A stretch of 55,511 bases of DNA. Origin: Oscillospiraceae bacterium (GTDB lineage Bacteria > Bacillota > Clostridia > Oscillospirales > Oscillospiraceae). Where the stretch lies: positions 1 to 55,511 of the forward strand of contig JAFQTF010000055.1 of NCBI GenBank assembly GCA_017409205.1. The letters run 5' to 3'. A program made the translations under genes and the position numbers. The notes beneath the pieces are model-generated. The model made no database searches. It was not told the origin of the DNA and saw nothing but the letters and a program-made list of their open reading frames with translations. Positions 23,891 to 33,374 of the stretch are shown piece by piece (position 1 is the first letter of the stretch; each line of letters starts with the position of its first letter).

Positions 23891-24637
23891 TCAGGAATTC
23901 ATCAGACCATCCACGCGGAGGACAACGCCGGTGATATAGCTGGCGTCATCAGAAGCCAGGAAGGCAAAGGCATTGGCCACATCCTGGGGCTGACCCAGGC
24001 GGCGCAGGGGGATCCGCTGGATCATGGGCTCGATCATCTGCTTGGGCAGGGCCTTGACCATGTCGGTCTCGGTGATGCCGGGAGCCACGGCATTGACACG
24101 GACGCCCTTGGGGGCCAGTTCACGGGCCAGAGAGAGGGTCATGCCGTTCAGAGCAAACTTGGAGGTGGGGTAGGCAAAACCGGAGGGCTGGCCGCTGAAG
24201 CTGACCATGGAGGAGGTGTTCAGGATGACGCCGCTGCCCTGGGCAACCATATATTCGGCTGCAGCCTGGGTGGGGACAAAAACGCCCTTCACATTCAGAT
24301 CCATGACCCGGTCGTAGGTTTCTTCCGTGTAGGAGGCCAGAGGGGTGCTTTCGGAAACGCCGGCATTATTCACCAGAATATCAATGCGGCCGTATTTTTC
24401 CACGATTACGGCGAAGGCAGCCTTAACGTCAGAGGAGCTGGTCAGGTCGGGGCCGATACCGGCGACTTTGGCGCCAGGCATTTCCTCCAGAACTTTGGCA
24501 ACAGCCTTGTCGGCAGAGGCCTGGGAGCTTGCGGTGAGAATTACGGTGGCGCCTTCTCTCAGGAAGGTGGTGACGATGGCATAACCGATGCCCCGGCTGC
24601 CGCCGGTGACGATGGCGATCTTGTTTTCCAGTTTCAT
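23891..24637 (-). CDS. Short-chain dehydrogenase/reductase, FabG-like
   Basis: 248 residues, classical SDR. The coenzyme loop is TGGSRGIG (11-18), NNAG is at 90-93, and the catalytic set is Ser142/143 with Tyr156-x3-Lys160 (YPTSK). The end ASYITGVVLRVDGLMNS resembles FabG. No arginine directly follows the glycine motif in a way that separates NADPH from NADH with certainty. It is a single gene with its own promoter and is not in a fab cluster, so it may be a 3-oxoacyl-ACP reductase paralogue or a sugar or alcohol dehydrogenase. Confidence 0.9.
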   Translation of the reverse strand: MKLENKIAIVTGGSRGIGYAIVTTFLREGATVILTASSQASADKAVAKVLEEMPGAKVAGIGPDLTSSSDVKAAFAVIVEKYGRIDILVNNAGVSESTPLASYTEETYDRVMDLNVKGVFVPTQAAAEYMVAQGSGVILNTSSMVSFSGQPSGFAYPTSKFALNGMTLSLARELAPKGVRVNAVAPGITETDMVKALPKQMIEPMIQRIPLRRLGQPQDVANAFAFLASDDASYITGVVLRVDGLMNS

Positions 24638-24672
24638 AATTGGTACTCCTTTATTGATAAATTACAATCGAT

Positions 24673-24701
24673 ATAATAGCACTGAGTTGTTGCGGTGTCA
24701 A
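24673..24701 (-). promoter_or_regulatory. Promoter of the FabG-like gene
   Basis: Minus-strand TTGACA (24696-24701) and TATTAT (24673-24678), TGC extension, 17-base spacer. Confidence 0.82.
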
Positions 24702-24748
24702 TACCCAATATTTGACCAGGCGGAAAACGGGATAATATGTGGGATATG

Positions 24749-24762
24749 TGAATATTTATTCA
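24749..24762. promoter_or_regulatory. ARG-box-like operator far upstream of argG
   Basis: TGAATATTTATTCA fits every core position of the ArgR box (TGAAT-wwww-ATTCA). It lies about 410 bases before the argG promoter and 50 bases behind the -35 box of the FabG-like gene. A weaker relative (TGAATAATATACATTC, 25215-25230) touches the argG ribosome site. Confidence 0.55.
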
Positions 24763-24764
24763 TC

Positions 24765-25160
24765 GAAGGAAAGGCGGGAAGACTGCCTGGGGGGCAGAGG
24801 CTGTCATTTTGCACAGCCTTTGGCGGTGGCAGTTGGGAAATGCGGAAGGGGAGAGGTGATTTCTGTAAATTCATTTTTTCTTTCGACAAATTGGCTTTTG
24901 CACTGTTTCTCCATGACTATTGGGCTGTAGGGGGACGAAAATAGGAATATAACCGGTAAAAGCCGATAAAAGCCACGAAAAACCGGAATTCTTCCGGAAT
25001 CTTTCCATTTCCGGTGGCTCTGGATAGTTGCCTGGACGATTGCCTTGAGAAAGCAGAGGAGGGATTCGTCAAAATAACTAAGTTCTGTATAGAAAAAACA
25101 GGAAAGCGGTGCGCTTTGTATAAACTTTATGAAAAGCCGATCCCCGGTGCGAATACAGCG
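24765..25160. other. Intergenic stretch with small hairpins, no supported gene
   Basis: Between the ARG box and the argG promoter. It holds CCGGAA-TTC-TTCCGG (24983-24997) inside a wider AGCCAC/GTGGCT pair (24971-24976 with 25014-25019). A 67-codon frame starting with GTG at 25014 runs to 25217 but has no clear ribosome site, and it crosses the argG promoter. I see no RNA family here. Confidence 0.5.
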
Positions 25161-25189
25161 TTGACAAATGTCCGCCGTAGGAGTATAAT
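25161..25189 (+). promoter_or_regulatory. Promoter of the arginine gene cluster
   Basis: TTGACA (25161-25166) and TATAAT (25184-25189), both perfect, 17-base spacer. The weak ARG-box relative at 25215-25230 lies just downstream. Confidence 0.9.
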
Positions 25190-25244
25190 CCTTGTATTAT
25201 TTCTCACCAAACAATGAATAATATACATTCGGAGGCAAGTAATT

Positions 25245-26459
25245 ATGAATAAGGATAACATTAAGAAGGTCGTTCTGGCCTATTCCGGCGGTCTGGATAC
25301 TTCCATCATTATTCCCTGGCTGAAGGAAAATTATAATAACTGCGAAGTCATTGCCGTTTCCGGCAATGTGGGTCAGGCAGATGAACTGGATGGCCTGGAA
25401 GAGAAGGCCATCAAGACCGGCGCATCCAAGCTGTATGTGCTGGATCTGACCGATGAATATGTGGACGAGTACATCATTCCCTGCCTGAAGGCCGGTGCCG
25501 TTTACGAAGAGTATCTGCTTGGCACCTCCCATGCCCGTCCCTGCATTGCCAAGGGCCTGGTGGACATCGCTCTGAAGGAAGGCGCTGACGCCATCTGCCA
25601 TGGCTGCACCGGCAAGGGCAACGACCAGGTTCGTTTCGAACTGACCATCAAGCACTTTGCACCCAATATGCCCATCATCGCCCCCTGGCGGGAGTGGGAT
25701 ATCAAGTCCCGTGAGGAAGAGATCGAGTACGCTGAGGCGCACAACATTCCTCTGAAGATCACCCGGGAAACCAATTACTCCAAGGACAAGAACCTGTGGC
25801 ACCTGAGCCACGAGGGTCTGGATCTGGAGGACACCGGCAACGAGCCCCAGTACGAGAAGCCCGGCTTCCTGGAGATGGGCATTTCCCCCATCCAGGCTCC
25901 GGATGTACCCACCTACATCACGCTGGACTTTGAAAAGGGTATCCCCGTTGCCCTGAACGATGAGAAGATGTCTGCCAAGAATATTATCCTGAAGCTCAAC
26001 GAGATCGGCGGCGCCAACGGCATCGGCCTGCTGGATATCGTGGAAAACCGTCTTGTGGGTATGAAGTGCCGCGGTGTCTATGAGACTCCCGGCGGTGCTA
26101 TCCTCTACAAGGCACACAGTGTTCTGGAAAGCATCTGCCTGGACAAGATGACCCTCCATGAAAAGCAGAGACTGGCCATTACCTATGCCGAGCTGGTCTA
26201 CAACGGCCAGTGGTTCACCCCCCTGCGGGAAGCTCTGGCAGCCTTCGTGGACAAGACTCAGGAAAGTGTTACCGGCAAGGTTCGGCTGAAGCTCTACAAG
26301 GGCAATATGATCAATGCCGGTGTCTGGAGCGACTACTCCCTGTACTCCGAAAAGATCGCCACCTTCGGCGAATCCGATTACAACCAGGCTGATGCAGCCG
26401 GTTTCATCAACCTCTATGGTCTGCCCATCAAGGTCAAGGCCATGGTGGACGGCAAGTAA
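25245..26459 (+). CDS. argG: Argininosuccinate synthase
   Basis: Joins citrulline and aspartate using ATP, the next-to-last step of arginine synthesis. 404 residues. The ATP pyrophosphatase loop is AYSGGLDTS (13-21); further marks are [29 protein letters not shown] and [21 protein letters not shown] precedes the ATG by 9 bases. It opens the cluster argG-H-C-J-B-D-F behind a strong promoter. A hairpin follows 13 bases after the stop, separating it partly from argH. Confidence 0.97.
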   Translation: MNKDNIKKVVLAYSGGLDTSIIIPWLKENYNNCEVIAVSGNVGQADELDGLEEKAIKTGASKLYVLDLTDEYVDEYIIPCLKAGAVYEEYLLGTSHARPCIAKGLVDIALKEGADAICHGCTGKGNDQVRFELTIKHFAPNMPIIAPWREWDIKSREEEIEYAEAHNIPLKITRETNYSKDKNLWHLSHEGLDLEDTGNEPQYEKPGFLEMGISPIQAPDVPTYITLDFEKGIPVALNDEKMSAKNIILKLNEIGGANGIGLLDIVENRLVGMKCRGVYETPGGAILYKAHSVLESICLDKMTLHEKQRLAITYAELVYNGQWFTPLREALAAFVDKTQESVTGKVRLKLYKGNMINAGVWSDYSLYSEKIATFGESDYNQADAAGFINLYGLPIKVKAMVDGK

Positions 26460-26471
26460 AATACACGCTTC

Positions 26472-26496
26472 CATCCCCGCAGTCACTGCGGGGATG
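26472..26496 (+). terminator. Hairpin between argG and argH (partial terminator)
   Basis: CATCCCCGCA/TGCGGGGATG stem, then GGGACTTTTG. The T-run is short and argH has no promoter of its own, so it is likely an attenuator or mRNA end stabiliser. Confidence 0.6.
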
Positions 26497-26521
26497 GGGA
26501 CTTTTGAAAGGAACGCGAATT

Positions 26522-27892
26522 ATGGCTAAGATGTGGGCCGGACGGACTTCCGGCGTGACCGACAGCATTGCGGACGATTTTAATTCCTCCATCCGCTTCG
26601 ATTGCAAGATGTACCGGCAGGATATCACCGGTTCCATGGCTCATGCTGCCATGCTGGGAGCAAAGGGCATCATCGCAAAGTGTGAAGCAGACACCCTCAT
26701 CGATGGCCTGCAGGGCATTCTGAATGATCTGGAATCCGGCGCTCTGGAGTTCGATTTCACCTGTGAAGATATCCACATGTTTGTGGAGCAGGTGCTCACC
26801 CAGCGCCTGGGAGATGTGGGCAAGAAACTCCATACCGCCCGGAGCCGGAACGATCAGGTTGCCCTGGATCTGCGGATGTATCTGCGCAGCGAGATCGATG
26901 AGATCACGGCCCTTGTGAAGGATGTCATTGAAGCCATTGTGGAGCAGGCGGAAAAGAACAAGTCCGTCATCATGCCCGGCTATACCCATCTGCAGCGGGC
27001 ACAGCCCATCCTCTTTTCCCACCATCTCATGGCCTATGCCATGATGCTGCTGCGGGATTTAGGCCGCCTCAGCGACTGCCGGAAGCGGATGAATGTTTCT
27101 CCCATCGGCTGCTGCGCTCTGGCTGGCACCACCTATGATACCGACCGCCGGTTCGAGGCAGCGCAGCTGGGCTTTGACGATATCGCCATGAATTCCATCG
27201 ACGGCGTTTCCGACCGGGATTTCTGCCTGGAGCTTATGAGTGCCATTGCCACCCTGATGATGCACCTGTCCCGGTTCAGCGAGGAGATCATCCTCTGGGC
27301 CAGCTGGGAATTCAAGTTCATCGAACTCAGTGATGCCTATACCACCGGCTCCTCCATCATGCCTCAGAAGAAGAACCCCGATATGGCGGAACTGGTCCGG
27401 GGCAAGACCGGCCGGGTCTATGGCGACCTGATGGCGCTGCTTACCACCCTGAAGGGCTTGCCTCTGGCCTACAACAAGGACATGCAGGAGGACAAGGAAG
27501 CCGTCTTTGATGCGGTGGAAACCGTGAAGATGTGCCTGAAAGTCTTTGCCCCCATGCTTGCCACTATGACAGCCCGGCCTGACAATATGAGAAAGGCTGC
27601 CCAGGGTGGTTTCATCAATGCCACCGATCTTGCCGACTATCTGGTGAAGAAGGGCCTGCCCTTCCGCAGCGCCTACAAGATCTCCGGTCAGATTGTGGCG
27701 AAGTGCATCGCCGAAGGAAAGGTGCTGGAGACACTGTCCATTCCCGAATACAGGGAATTCTCCGATCTGTTTGAAGAGGATCTGTATCAGGAGATCGACC
27801 TGCTGACCTGTGTGGAGAAGCGGATCAGCGAGGGCGGTACCAGCGTTGCCTCTGTGGAGGCGCAGATCTCCTATGTGAAGGAGAGAATTTGA
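26522..27892 (+). CDS. argH: Argininosuccinate lyase
   Basis: Splits argininosuccinate into arginine and fumarate. 456 residues of the fumarase/aspartase superfamily. Signatures are TARSRNDQVALDLRM, MPGYTHLQRAQPI and the flexible signature loop GSSIMPQKKNPD with the catalytic serine. The ATG at 26522 follows GAAAGGA; an upstream TTG would include that site. It ends 1 base before argC. Confidence 0.97.
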   Translation: MAKMWAGRTSGVTDSIADDFNSSIRFDCKMYRQDITGSMAHAAMLGAKGIIAKCEADTLIDGLQGILNDLESGALEFDFTCEDIHMFVEQVLTQRLGDVGKKLHTARSRNDQVALDLRMYLRSEIDEITALVKDVIEAIVEQAEKNKSVIMPGYTHLQRAQPILFSHHLMAYAMMLLRDLGRLSDCRKRMNVSPIGCCALAGTTYDTDRRFEAAQLGFDDIAMNSIDGVSDRDFCLELMSAIATLMMHLSRFSEEIILWASWEFKFIELSDAYTTGSSIMPQKKNPDMAELVRGKTGRVYGDLMALLTTLKGLPLAYNKDMQEDKEAVFDAVETVKMCLKVFAPMLATMTARPDNMRKAAQGGFINATDLADYLVKKGLPFRSAYKISGQIVAKCIAEGKVLETLSIPEYREFSDLFEEDLYQEIDLLTCVEKRISEGGTSVASVEAQISYVKERI

Positions 27893-27893
27893 T

Positions 27894-28811
27894 ATGACCA
27901 AAGTATTTATTGACGGCAGTGCCGGTACCACCGGTCTGCGGATCTATGAGCGGCTGGGATCCAGATCGGATATTGAACTGATGATCCTGCCGGAAGAATT
28001 GCGAAAGAATATGGACGAACGCCGCCGGATGCTGAATTCGGCGGATATCGCCTTTCTGTGCCTGCCGGACAAGGCAGCCATGGAGGCGGTTTCCCTGATC
28101 GAAAATCCCGAAGTGGCGGTGATCGATACCTCTACGGCCCACAGAGTTCACCCTGACTGGGCCTATGGCTTTGCAGAGCTTTCCCAGAAACACCGACAGG
28201 CCATTCAGGAAAGCAAACGGATCGCGAATCCCGGCTGTCATGCCAGTGGCTTCATTGCTTCCGTCTACCCGCTGGTGAGCAGCGGCCTGATTCCCGGAGA
28301 TGTTCCCCTGACAGCCTACTCCCTCACCGGTTACAGCGGCGGCGGCAAGAACCTGATCGCGGAATACGAGGCGGCTGACCGGGATATCCGCCATGAAAGC
28401 CACCGGATCTACGGCACCACCCTGACCCACAAGCATCTGCCGGAAATGCAGCAGATCTGCGGCCTGCACCGCAAGCCTCTGTTCTCTCCCATTCTGGGAG
28501 ATTTCTATGCTGGCATGGCCACCTCCATCCTGCTGCCGGGCTTCGATGCAAAGAAAATCTGGGAATGTCTTGCTGACCACTATGCCGGACAGCAGCTGGT
28601 AAGCGTTGCCCCTCTGGGCGGCGATGAGCCCATCATCTATGCCAGCACCCTGGCCGGAAAGGATACCATGCGCATTCAGGTTGTCGGTCATACGGAACAG
28701 ACCATGGTCACTGCCGTATTTGACAATCTGGGCAAGGGTGCCTCCGGCGCAGCCATTCAGAATATGAACATATTGCTGGGGGTCGATGAGACAACCGGCT
28801 TGAACGTATAA
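27894..28811 (+). CDS. argC: N-acetyl-gamma-glutamyl-phosphate reductase, type 2
   Basis: Reduces N-acetylglutamyl phosphate to the semialdehyde with NADPH. 305 residues, the shorter type-2 form (type 1 is about 345). The dinucleotide loop is GSAGTTGLRIYERL (8-21) and the catalytic Cys115 is in ANPGCHASGF. SLTGYSGGGKN and the His of THKHLPEMQ are also conserved. It begins 1 base after argH, so translation is coupled. Confidence 0.95.
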   Translation: MTKVFIDGSAGTTGLRIYERLGSRSDIELMILPEELRKNMDERRRMLNSADIAFLCLPDKAAMEAVSLIENPEVAVIDTSTAHRVHPDWAYGFAELSQKHRQAIQESKRIANPGCHASGFIASVYPLVSSGLIPGDVPLTAYSLTGYSGGGKNLIAEYEAADRDIRHESHRIYGTTLTHKHLPEMQQICGLHRKPLFSPILGDFYAGMATSILLPGFDAKKIWECLADHYAGQQLVSVAPLGGDEPIIYASTLAGKDTMRIQVVGHTEQTMVTAVFDNLGKGASGAAIQNMNILLGVDETTGLNV

Positions 28812-28822
28812 AGGAGAACGCT

Positions 28823-30037
28823 ATGAAAATCATAGAAGGCGGCGTCTGCGCCGCGAAGGGCTTTACCGCAAACGGCATCCACTGCGGTATCCGGAAGAAC
28901 CATATCAAGAAGGATCTCAGCCTGATCTTCAGCGCCGTTCCCGCCAGTGCGGCGGCAGTTTATACCACGAATCTTGTCAAGGGCGCACCCCTGACTGTTA
29001 CCAAAAATCACATTGCCGACGGCATTGCCCAGGCTGTGATCTGCAACTCCGGCAACGCCAATACCTGCAACGCCAACGGCATCGAGATCGCCGAGGCCAT
29101 GAGCGACCTGACGGCAAAGGCTCTGGGTATTCGGGCCTCCGACATCATCGTGGCTTCCACCGGTGTCATCGGCCAGCCCCTCTGCATCGACCCCATTGCG
29201 GCAGCCATGCCTGCACTGGTGGAGGGCTTGTCTACTGAAGGCGGCAAGGATGCGGCTGTGGGCATCATGACCACCGACACAGTCATGAAAGAGGTGGCTG
29301 TGGAATTTGAGGTGGGCGGAAAGGTCTGCCGTATCGGCGGCATCGCCAAGGGCAGCGGCATGATCCATCCCAATATGGCCACTATGCTGGTATTCATCAC
29401 CACCGACTGTGCCATTTCCCCCGCCATGCTGCAAAAGGCCCTGTCCGGCGACATTGCCAATACCTTCAATATGGTCAGCGTGGACGGTGACACATCCACC
29501 AACGACATGGTCACAGTACTTGCCAACGGCATGGCGGGAAACGATCCCATTGCCGAGGAAAATGCTGATTTTGCGGTCTTTATGAAGGCTCTGAATACCG
29601 TCACAGTGGATCTGTGCCGGAAGATCGCCGGAGACGGCGAGGGCGCCACCAAGCTGCTGGAGTGCCGTGTCACCGGCGGCAAGGATATTCCCACCGCAAA
29701 GACTGTTGCCAAGAGCGTCATCTGCTCCAGTCTCCTGAAGGCCGCCATGTTTGGCGCCGATGCCAACTGGGGCAGAGTCCTGTGTGCCATCGGCTACAGC
29801 GGCGCAGATGTGGACGTCCATAAGATCGATGTTTCCTTCCGCAGCGAAGCCGGACAGATCGATGTCTGCAAATCCGGCGCCGGCATCCCCTTCTCGGAAG
29901 AGGAAGCCAAGCAGGTACTGCTCCGGAAGGAGATTGAGATCCTGGTGGCGCTGAATGATGGTGAGGCCGATGCCACTGCCTGGGGCTGCGACCTGACTTA
30001 TGATTACGTGAAGATCAACGGAGATTACCGTACTTAA
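28823..30037 (+). CDS. argJ: Bifunctional glutamate N-acetyltransferase/ornithine acetyltransferase
   Basis: Moves the acetyl group from N-acetylornithine to glutamate, recycling it; some members also use acetyl-CoA. 404 residues. The self-cleavage site is in HPNMATMLVF, where Thr187 becomes the nucleophile of the beta chain. Also seen are CNSGNANTCN and GKGSGM-type (AKGSGM) phrases upstream of the site. AAGGAG lies 6 bases before the ATG. Its presence explains why no argE or argA is needed in the cluster. Confidence 0.96.
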   Translation: MKIIEGGVCAAKGFTANGIHCGIRKNHIKKDLSLIFSAVPASAAAVYTTNLVKGAPLTVTKNHIADGIAQAVICNSGNANTCNANGIEIAEAMSDLTAKALGIRASDIIVASTGVIGQPLCIDPIAAAMPALVEGLSTEGGKDAAVGIMTTDTVMKEVAVEFEVGGKVCRIGGIAKGSGMIHPNMATMLVFITTDCAISPAMLQKALSGDIANTFNMVSVDGDTSTNDMVTVLANGMAGNDPIAEENADFAVFMKALNTVTVDLCRKIAGDGEGATKLLECRVTGGKDIPTAKTVAKSVICSSLLKAAMFGADANWGRVLCAIGYSGADVDVHKIDVSFRSEAGQIDVCKSGAGIPFSEEEAKQVLLRKEIEILVALNDGEADATAWGCDLTYDYVKINGDYRT

Positions 30038-30053
30038 ATTGGGAGGAATACCC

Positions 30054-30917
30054 ATGCATAATCATTTTTCCAATATGGAACGGGCCCAGGTGCTTACCGA
30101 GGCCCTGCCCTACATCAAGCATTACAACGGCAAGATCGTTGTCATCAAGTATGGCGGCAACGCCATGATCAACGAGGAACTGAAGCAGCAGGTCATGGAG
30201 GACATCTGCCTGCTGTGGCTCATCGGCGTCAAGGTTGTCCTGATCCACGGCGGCGGCCCGGAGATCAGCCAGACCATGAAGCGCCTTGGCAAGGAGGCAG
30301 TATTTCTGGACGGCCTGCGGGTGACGGACAAGGAGACGGTGGACATCGTTCAGATGGTGCTGGCGGGCAAGGTCAACAAGACCCTTGTAAACCTGCTGCA
30401 GATCAAGGGCGGCCATGCCGTGGGCCTTTCCGGTATTGACGGCGGCATCATCGAAGCCAGAATGAAGGATGAGCGTCTGGGATTTGTGGGCGAGATCACC
30501 AAGATCCGCACCCAGCCCATTACGGATCTGCTGGAAAAGAACTACATCCCCGTCATTTCCACCGTTGCCTCCGACCGGCAGGGCAATACCTACAACATCA
30601 ACGGCGATACTGCCGCAGCCTATATCGCAGGAGCGCTGCATGCCAGCCGCCTCATCATGATGACGGACATTGACGGTATCCTGCGGGATAAGGATGATCC
30701 CTCCACCCTGATCCGCCAGCTCACTGTCAGCGAGGCGAAGGGCCTTTACGAGGAGGGGATTATCTCCGGCGGTATGATCCCCAAAGTGGACTGCTGCATT
30801 GAGGCCATTGAAAAGGGCGTGAAGACCGTTGTTATCAATGACGGACGGGTGCCCCACTCCATTCTGATGGAACTGCTGACCGATGAAGGCGCAGGAACCA
30901 TGGTAACAGGTGATTGA
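30054..30917 (+). CDS. argB: Acetylglutamate kinase
   Basis: Phosphorylates N-acetylglutamate. 287 residues, amino-acid kinase fold: VVIKYGGNAM (N-terminal ATP lysine), VVLIHGGGPEIS, GLRVTDKETV, NINGDTAAAYIA and MTDIDGIL. The start at 30054 follows GGGAGG; an upstream TTG would include this site. The N-terminal extension before the kinase core (about 25 residues) suggests a form that may be feedback-inhibited by arginine, an inference from the family. It runs into argD with 1 base between stop and next ATG. Confidence 0.96.
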   Translation: MHNHFSNMERAQVLTEALPYIKHYNGKIVVIKYGGNAMINEELKQQVMEDICLLWLIGVKVVLIHGGGPEISQTMKRLGKEAVFLDGLRVTDKETVDIVQMVLAGKVNKTLVNLLQIKGGHAVGLSGIDGGIIEARMKDERLGFVGEITKIRTQPITDLLEKNYIPVISTVASDRQGNTYNINGDTAAAYIAGALHASRLIMMTDIDGILRDKDDPSTLIRQLTVSEAKGLYEEGIISGGMIPKVDCCIEAIEKGVKTVVINDGRVPHSILMELLTDEGAGTMVTGD

Positions 30918-30918
30918 T

Positions 30919-32094
30919 ATGAGCATTATGGAACTGGATACCACTTATGTGGCCGGAACCTATAAGCGGTTTCCCGTGGAAATCGTTTCCGGCAAAGGCT
31001 CCAGAGTGGTGGATGCAAACGGAAAAGAATATATCGACATGGGCTCCGGCATCGGCGTCACCGCTTTCGGCATTGCCGATGATGCCTGGCAGGCTGCCGT
31101 TACCGAACAGATCGGCAAGGTGCAGCACATGTCCAATCTCTACTACACCGAGCCCTGCGCACGTCTGGCGAAGCTGCTGTGTGAAAAAACCGGCATGAAG
31201 AAGGTGTTCTTCGCCAATTCCGGCGCCGAGGCCAATGAGGGCGCCATCAAAGTGGCAAGAAAGTACGCCGCTGAGAAGCATGGTCCCGACCACTATACCA
31301 TCATTACCCTGCATAACAGTTTCCACGGCCGTACCCTGACCACTCTGGCAGCCACAGGACAGGACCATTTCCACAAGCTGTTCCAGCCCCTGACTCCCGG
31401 CTTTGTCTCCACTCCGGCGAATGACTTTGAGGCCCTGAAGACACTGGCTCTGGAGACGAAGGCTGCGGGTATTCTGATCGAGTGCATCCAGGGCGAGGGT
31501 GGTGTGCTGCCCCTGACCACGGATTTTGTAAAGGCTGTGGCGGAATTTGCTGCGCAGCAGGATATCGTGCTGATGGTGGACGAAGTCCAGACCGGCAACG
31601 GCCGCACCGGCATGTTGTATGCCTACCAGCATTTCGGCATCCGGCCCGATGTGGTCAGTACCGCCAAGGGTCTGGGCGGCGGATTGCCCATCGGTGCGGT
31701 GCTCATGGGAGAAAAGGTGCAGAGCGTTCTGGGATATGGCGACCACGGCTCCACCTACGGCGGCAATCCTGTTTGCTGCGCTGGCGCCCTGAGCGTCATT
31801 GAACGGCTGGATGACGCATTTTTGAGCCGGGTCAGACGGCTAAGCGGATATGTGTTTGCTTCCCTGCACGGTGCGCCGGGCATTGAAAGCGTAACGGGTC
31901 TGGGACTCATGGTGGGCATCAAGACCAGGGCTCCTGCTGCTGATATCGTAAAAGAATGTATCAGCCGGGGCGTTCTGTGCCTGACCGCCAAGGATAAGGT
32001 GCGGCTGCTGCCTGCCCTGAATATCCCCATGGAGGATCTGACCTACGCCATTGATACCATCAAGGCGGTTTCTGCCGAACTGGCAGAGAGATAA
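30919..32094 (+). CDS. argD: Acetylornithine aminotransferase
   Basis: Transfers an amino group from glutamate to N-acetylglutamate semialdehyde. 391 residues, class III PLP aminotransferase. [14 protein letters not shown] (98-111) binds the cofactor phosphate, [12 protein letters not shown] holds Asp221, and Lys250 in STAKGLGGG forms the Schiff base. ATG at 30919 is preferred over the in-frame GTG at 30910, which overlaps argB; the ribosome site (AGGTGA) is weak and lies in argB, so translation is probably coupled. Confidence 0.96.
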   Translation: MSIMELDTTYVAGTYKRFPVEIVSGKGSRVVDANGKEYIDMGSGIGVTAFGIADDAWQAAVTEQIGKVQHMSNLYYTEPCARLAKLLCEKTGMKKVFFANSGAEANEGAIKVARKYAAEKHGPDHYTIITLHNSFHGRTLTTLAATGQDHFHKLFQPLTPGFVSTPANDFEALKTLALETKAAGILIECIQGEGGVLPLTTDFVKAVAEFAAQQDIVLMVDEVQTGNGRTGMLYAYQHFGIRPDVVSTAKGLGGGLPIGAVLMGEKVQSVLGYGDHGSTYGGNPVCCAGALSVIERLDDAFLSRVRRLSGYVFASLHGAPGIESVTGLGLMVGIKTRAPAADIVKECISRGVLCLTAKDKVRLLPALNIPMEDLTYAIDTIKAVSAELAER

Positions 32095-32111
32095 TATCAT
32101 CGCGTGAAAAT

Positions 32112-32138
32112 GCAGGGCGGGGTCATGACCCCGCCGCT
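32112..32138. repeat. Half copy of the GTAGGG palindromic repeat family
   Basis: GCAGGGCGGGGTCATGACC followed by CCGCCG, a palindromic arm like those of the 71-73 bp repeats at 18028 and 45587, in the argD-argF gap. Confidence 0.55.
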
Positions 32139-32261
32139 GTACAAATTGGATTGCATAGTATCGGTTTTCACAGTCCCTGCGCCTGTGCTGTATCCTTTGA
32201 AGCGGCAGCTACCGCAGCTGATCGGCGAAGTCGGACTTACGTTCAAACAAGGAGGTCACTT

Positions 32262-33245
32262 ATGAACCTGCAAGGAAGAAGTTTCTTAAAGTTGCTGGAC
32301 TTTACCCCGGAGGAGATCGGCTATCTTCTGGATCTGGCGGCGGATTTCAAGGCCAAAAAGAAGGCACGTATCCCCCACAAGCTCCACGAGGGCAAGAATA
32401 TTGCCATCCTCTTCGCCAAGGATTCCACCCGGACCCGCTGCGCCTTTGAGGTGGCAGGCGCGGACCTGGGTATGAGCGTCACCTATCTGGGCCCCAGCGG
32501 CTCCCAGATGGGCAAGAAGGAATCCATTGCCGATACCGCCCGGGTGCTGGGCAGAATGTATGACGGCATCGAGTACCGGGGCTTCGGTCAGGAACTGGTG
32601 GAGGAACTGGCAAAATACGCCGGTGTTCCCGTCTGGAACGGCCTGACCAACGAGTTCCATCCCACCCAGATCCTGGCGGATTTCCTCACTATCCGGGAAT
32701 ATTTCGGCAGTCTTCAGGGGAAAAAGCTTGTCTATATGGGTGATGCCCGGTACAATATGGGTGATTCCCTTATGGTGGGCTGCGCCAAGATGGGCATGCA
32801 CTTCGTGGCCTGTGCACCCAGAGAGTACTACCCCTCCCAGGAACTCATCGCCCAGTGCCAGCAGATCGCCCGGCAGACTGGTGCCATTTTGGAATTCTCT
32901 GCCGATCCCATGGCAGCCACCAAGGGGGCTCATGTGATCTATACTGATGTGTGGGTTTCCATGGGTGAGGCCGACAGTGTCTGGGCCGGCCGCATCCAGG
33001 ATCTGACTCCCTACCGGGTGACCCGGGAGCTGATGGAAAATGCCGGGCCTCAGTGTAAATTCATGCACTGCCTGCCTGCCTTCCACGATCTGAACACCAC
33101 CATCGGCAGGGAGATCCACGAAAAATTCGGCATCGACTGCATGGAAGTCACTGATGAGGTCTTTGAAAGCGAGGCATCCATCGTCTTTGATGAGGCAGAG
33201 AACCGGATGCACACCATCAAGGCTGTCATGGCAGCGACTCTGTAA
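32262..33245 (+). CDS. argF: Ornithine carbamoyltransferase
   Basis: Makes citrulline from ornithine and carbamoyl phosphate. 327 residues. The carbamoyl phosphate loop is [11 protein letters not shown] with STRTR at 55-59, followed by [12 protein letters not shown], and the ornithine-side motif HCLPAFHD near residue 270. The start at 32262 has AAGGAGG 7 bases upstream. It is separated from argD by 167 bases holding a repeat arm, but no terminator, and is closed by a good terminator, so it is the last gene of the cluster. Carbamoyl phosphate synthase is not in the window. Confidence 0.97.
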   Translation: MNLQGRSFLKLLDFTPEEIGYLLDLAADFKAKKKARIPHKLHEGKNIAILFAKDSTRTRCAFEVAGADLGMSVTYLGPSGSQMGKKESIADTARVLGRMYDGIEYRGFGQELVEELAKYAGVPVWNGLTNEFHPTQILADFLTIREYFGSLQGKKLVYMGDARYNMGDSLMVGCAKMGMHFVACAPREYYPSQELIAQCQQIARQTGAILEFSADPMAATKGAHVIYTDVWVSMGEADSVWAGRIQDLTPYRVTRELMENAGPQCKFMHCLPAFHDLNTTIGREIHEKFGIDCMEVTDEVFESEASIVFDEAENRMHTIKAVMAATL

Positions 33246-33253
33246 ACGGAATC

Positions 33254-33283
33254 AGCCGCACCCGATCCGGGTGCGGCTGTTTT
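33254..33283 (+). terminator. Terminator of the arginine cluster
   Basis: AGCCGCACCC/GGGTGCGGCT stem with a 5-base loop, then GTTTTA. Confidence 0.88.
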
Positions 33284-33333
33284 ATGTCAGAGGAAAAAGC
33301 ATGGCTTCCGCCCGGCCACTCAGAGAAACGAAA

Positions 33334-33363
33334 ACAGATGCGCTGCGAAAGCATCGCATCTGT
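33334..33363 (-). terminator. Terminator of the second degV gene
   Basis: ACAGATGCG/CGCATCTGT stem around 12 bases, followed on the minus strand by TTTCGTTTTC-like sequence. Confidence 0.65.
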
Positions 33364-33374
33364 ATTATTTCGGA

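Noticed and set aside
25014-25217. Small gene of 67 codons starting with GTG before argG
   Set aside because: It has no convincing ribosome site, spans the argG promoter, and the protein resembles nothing I know.
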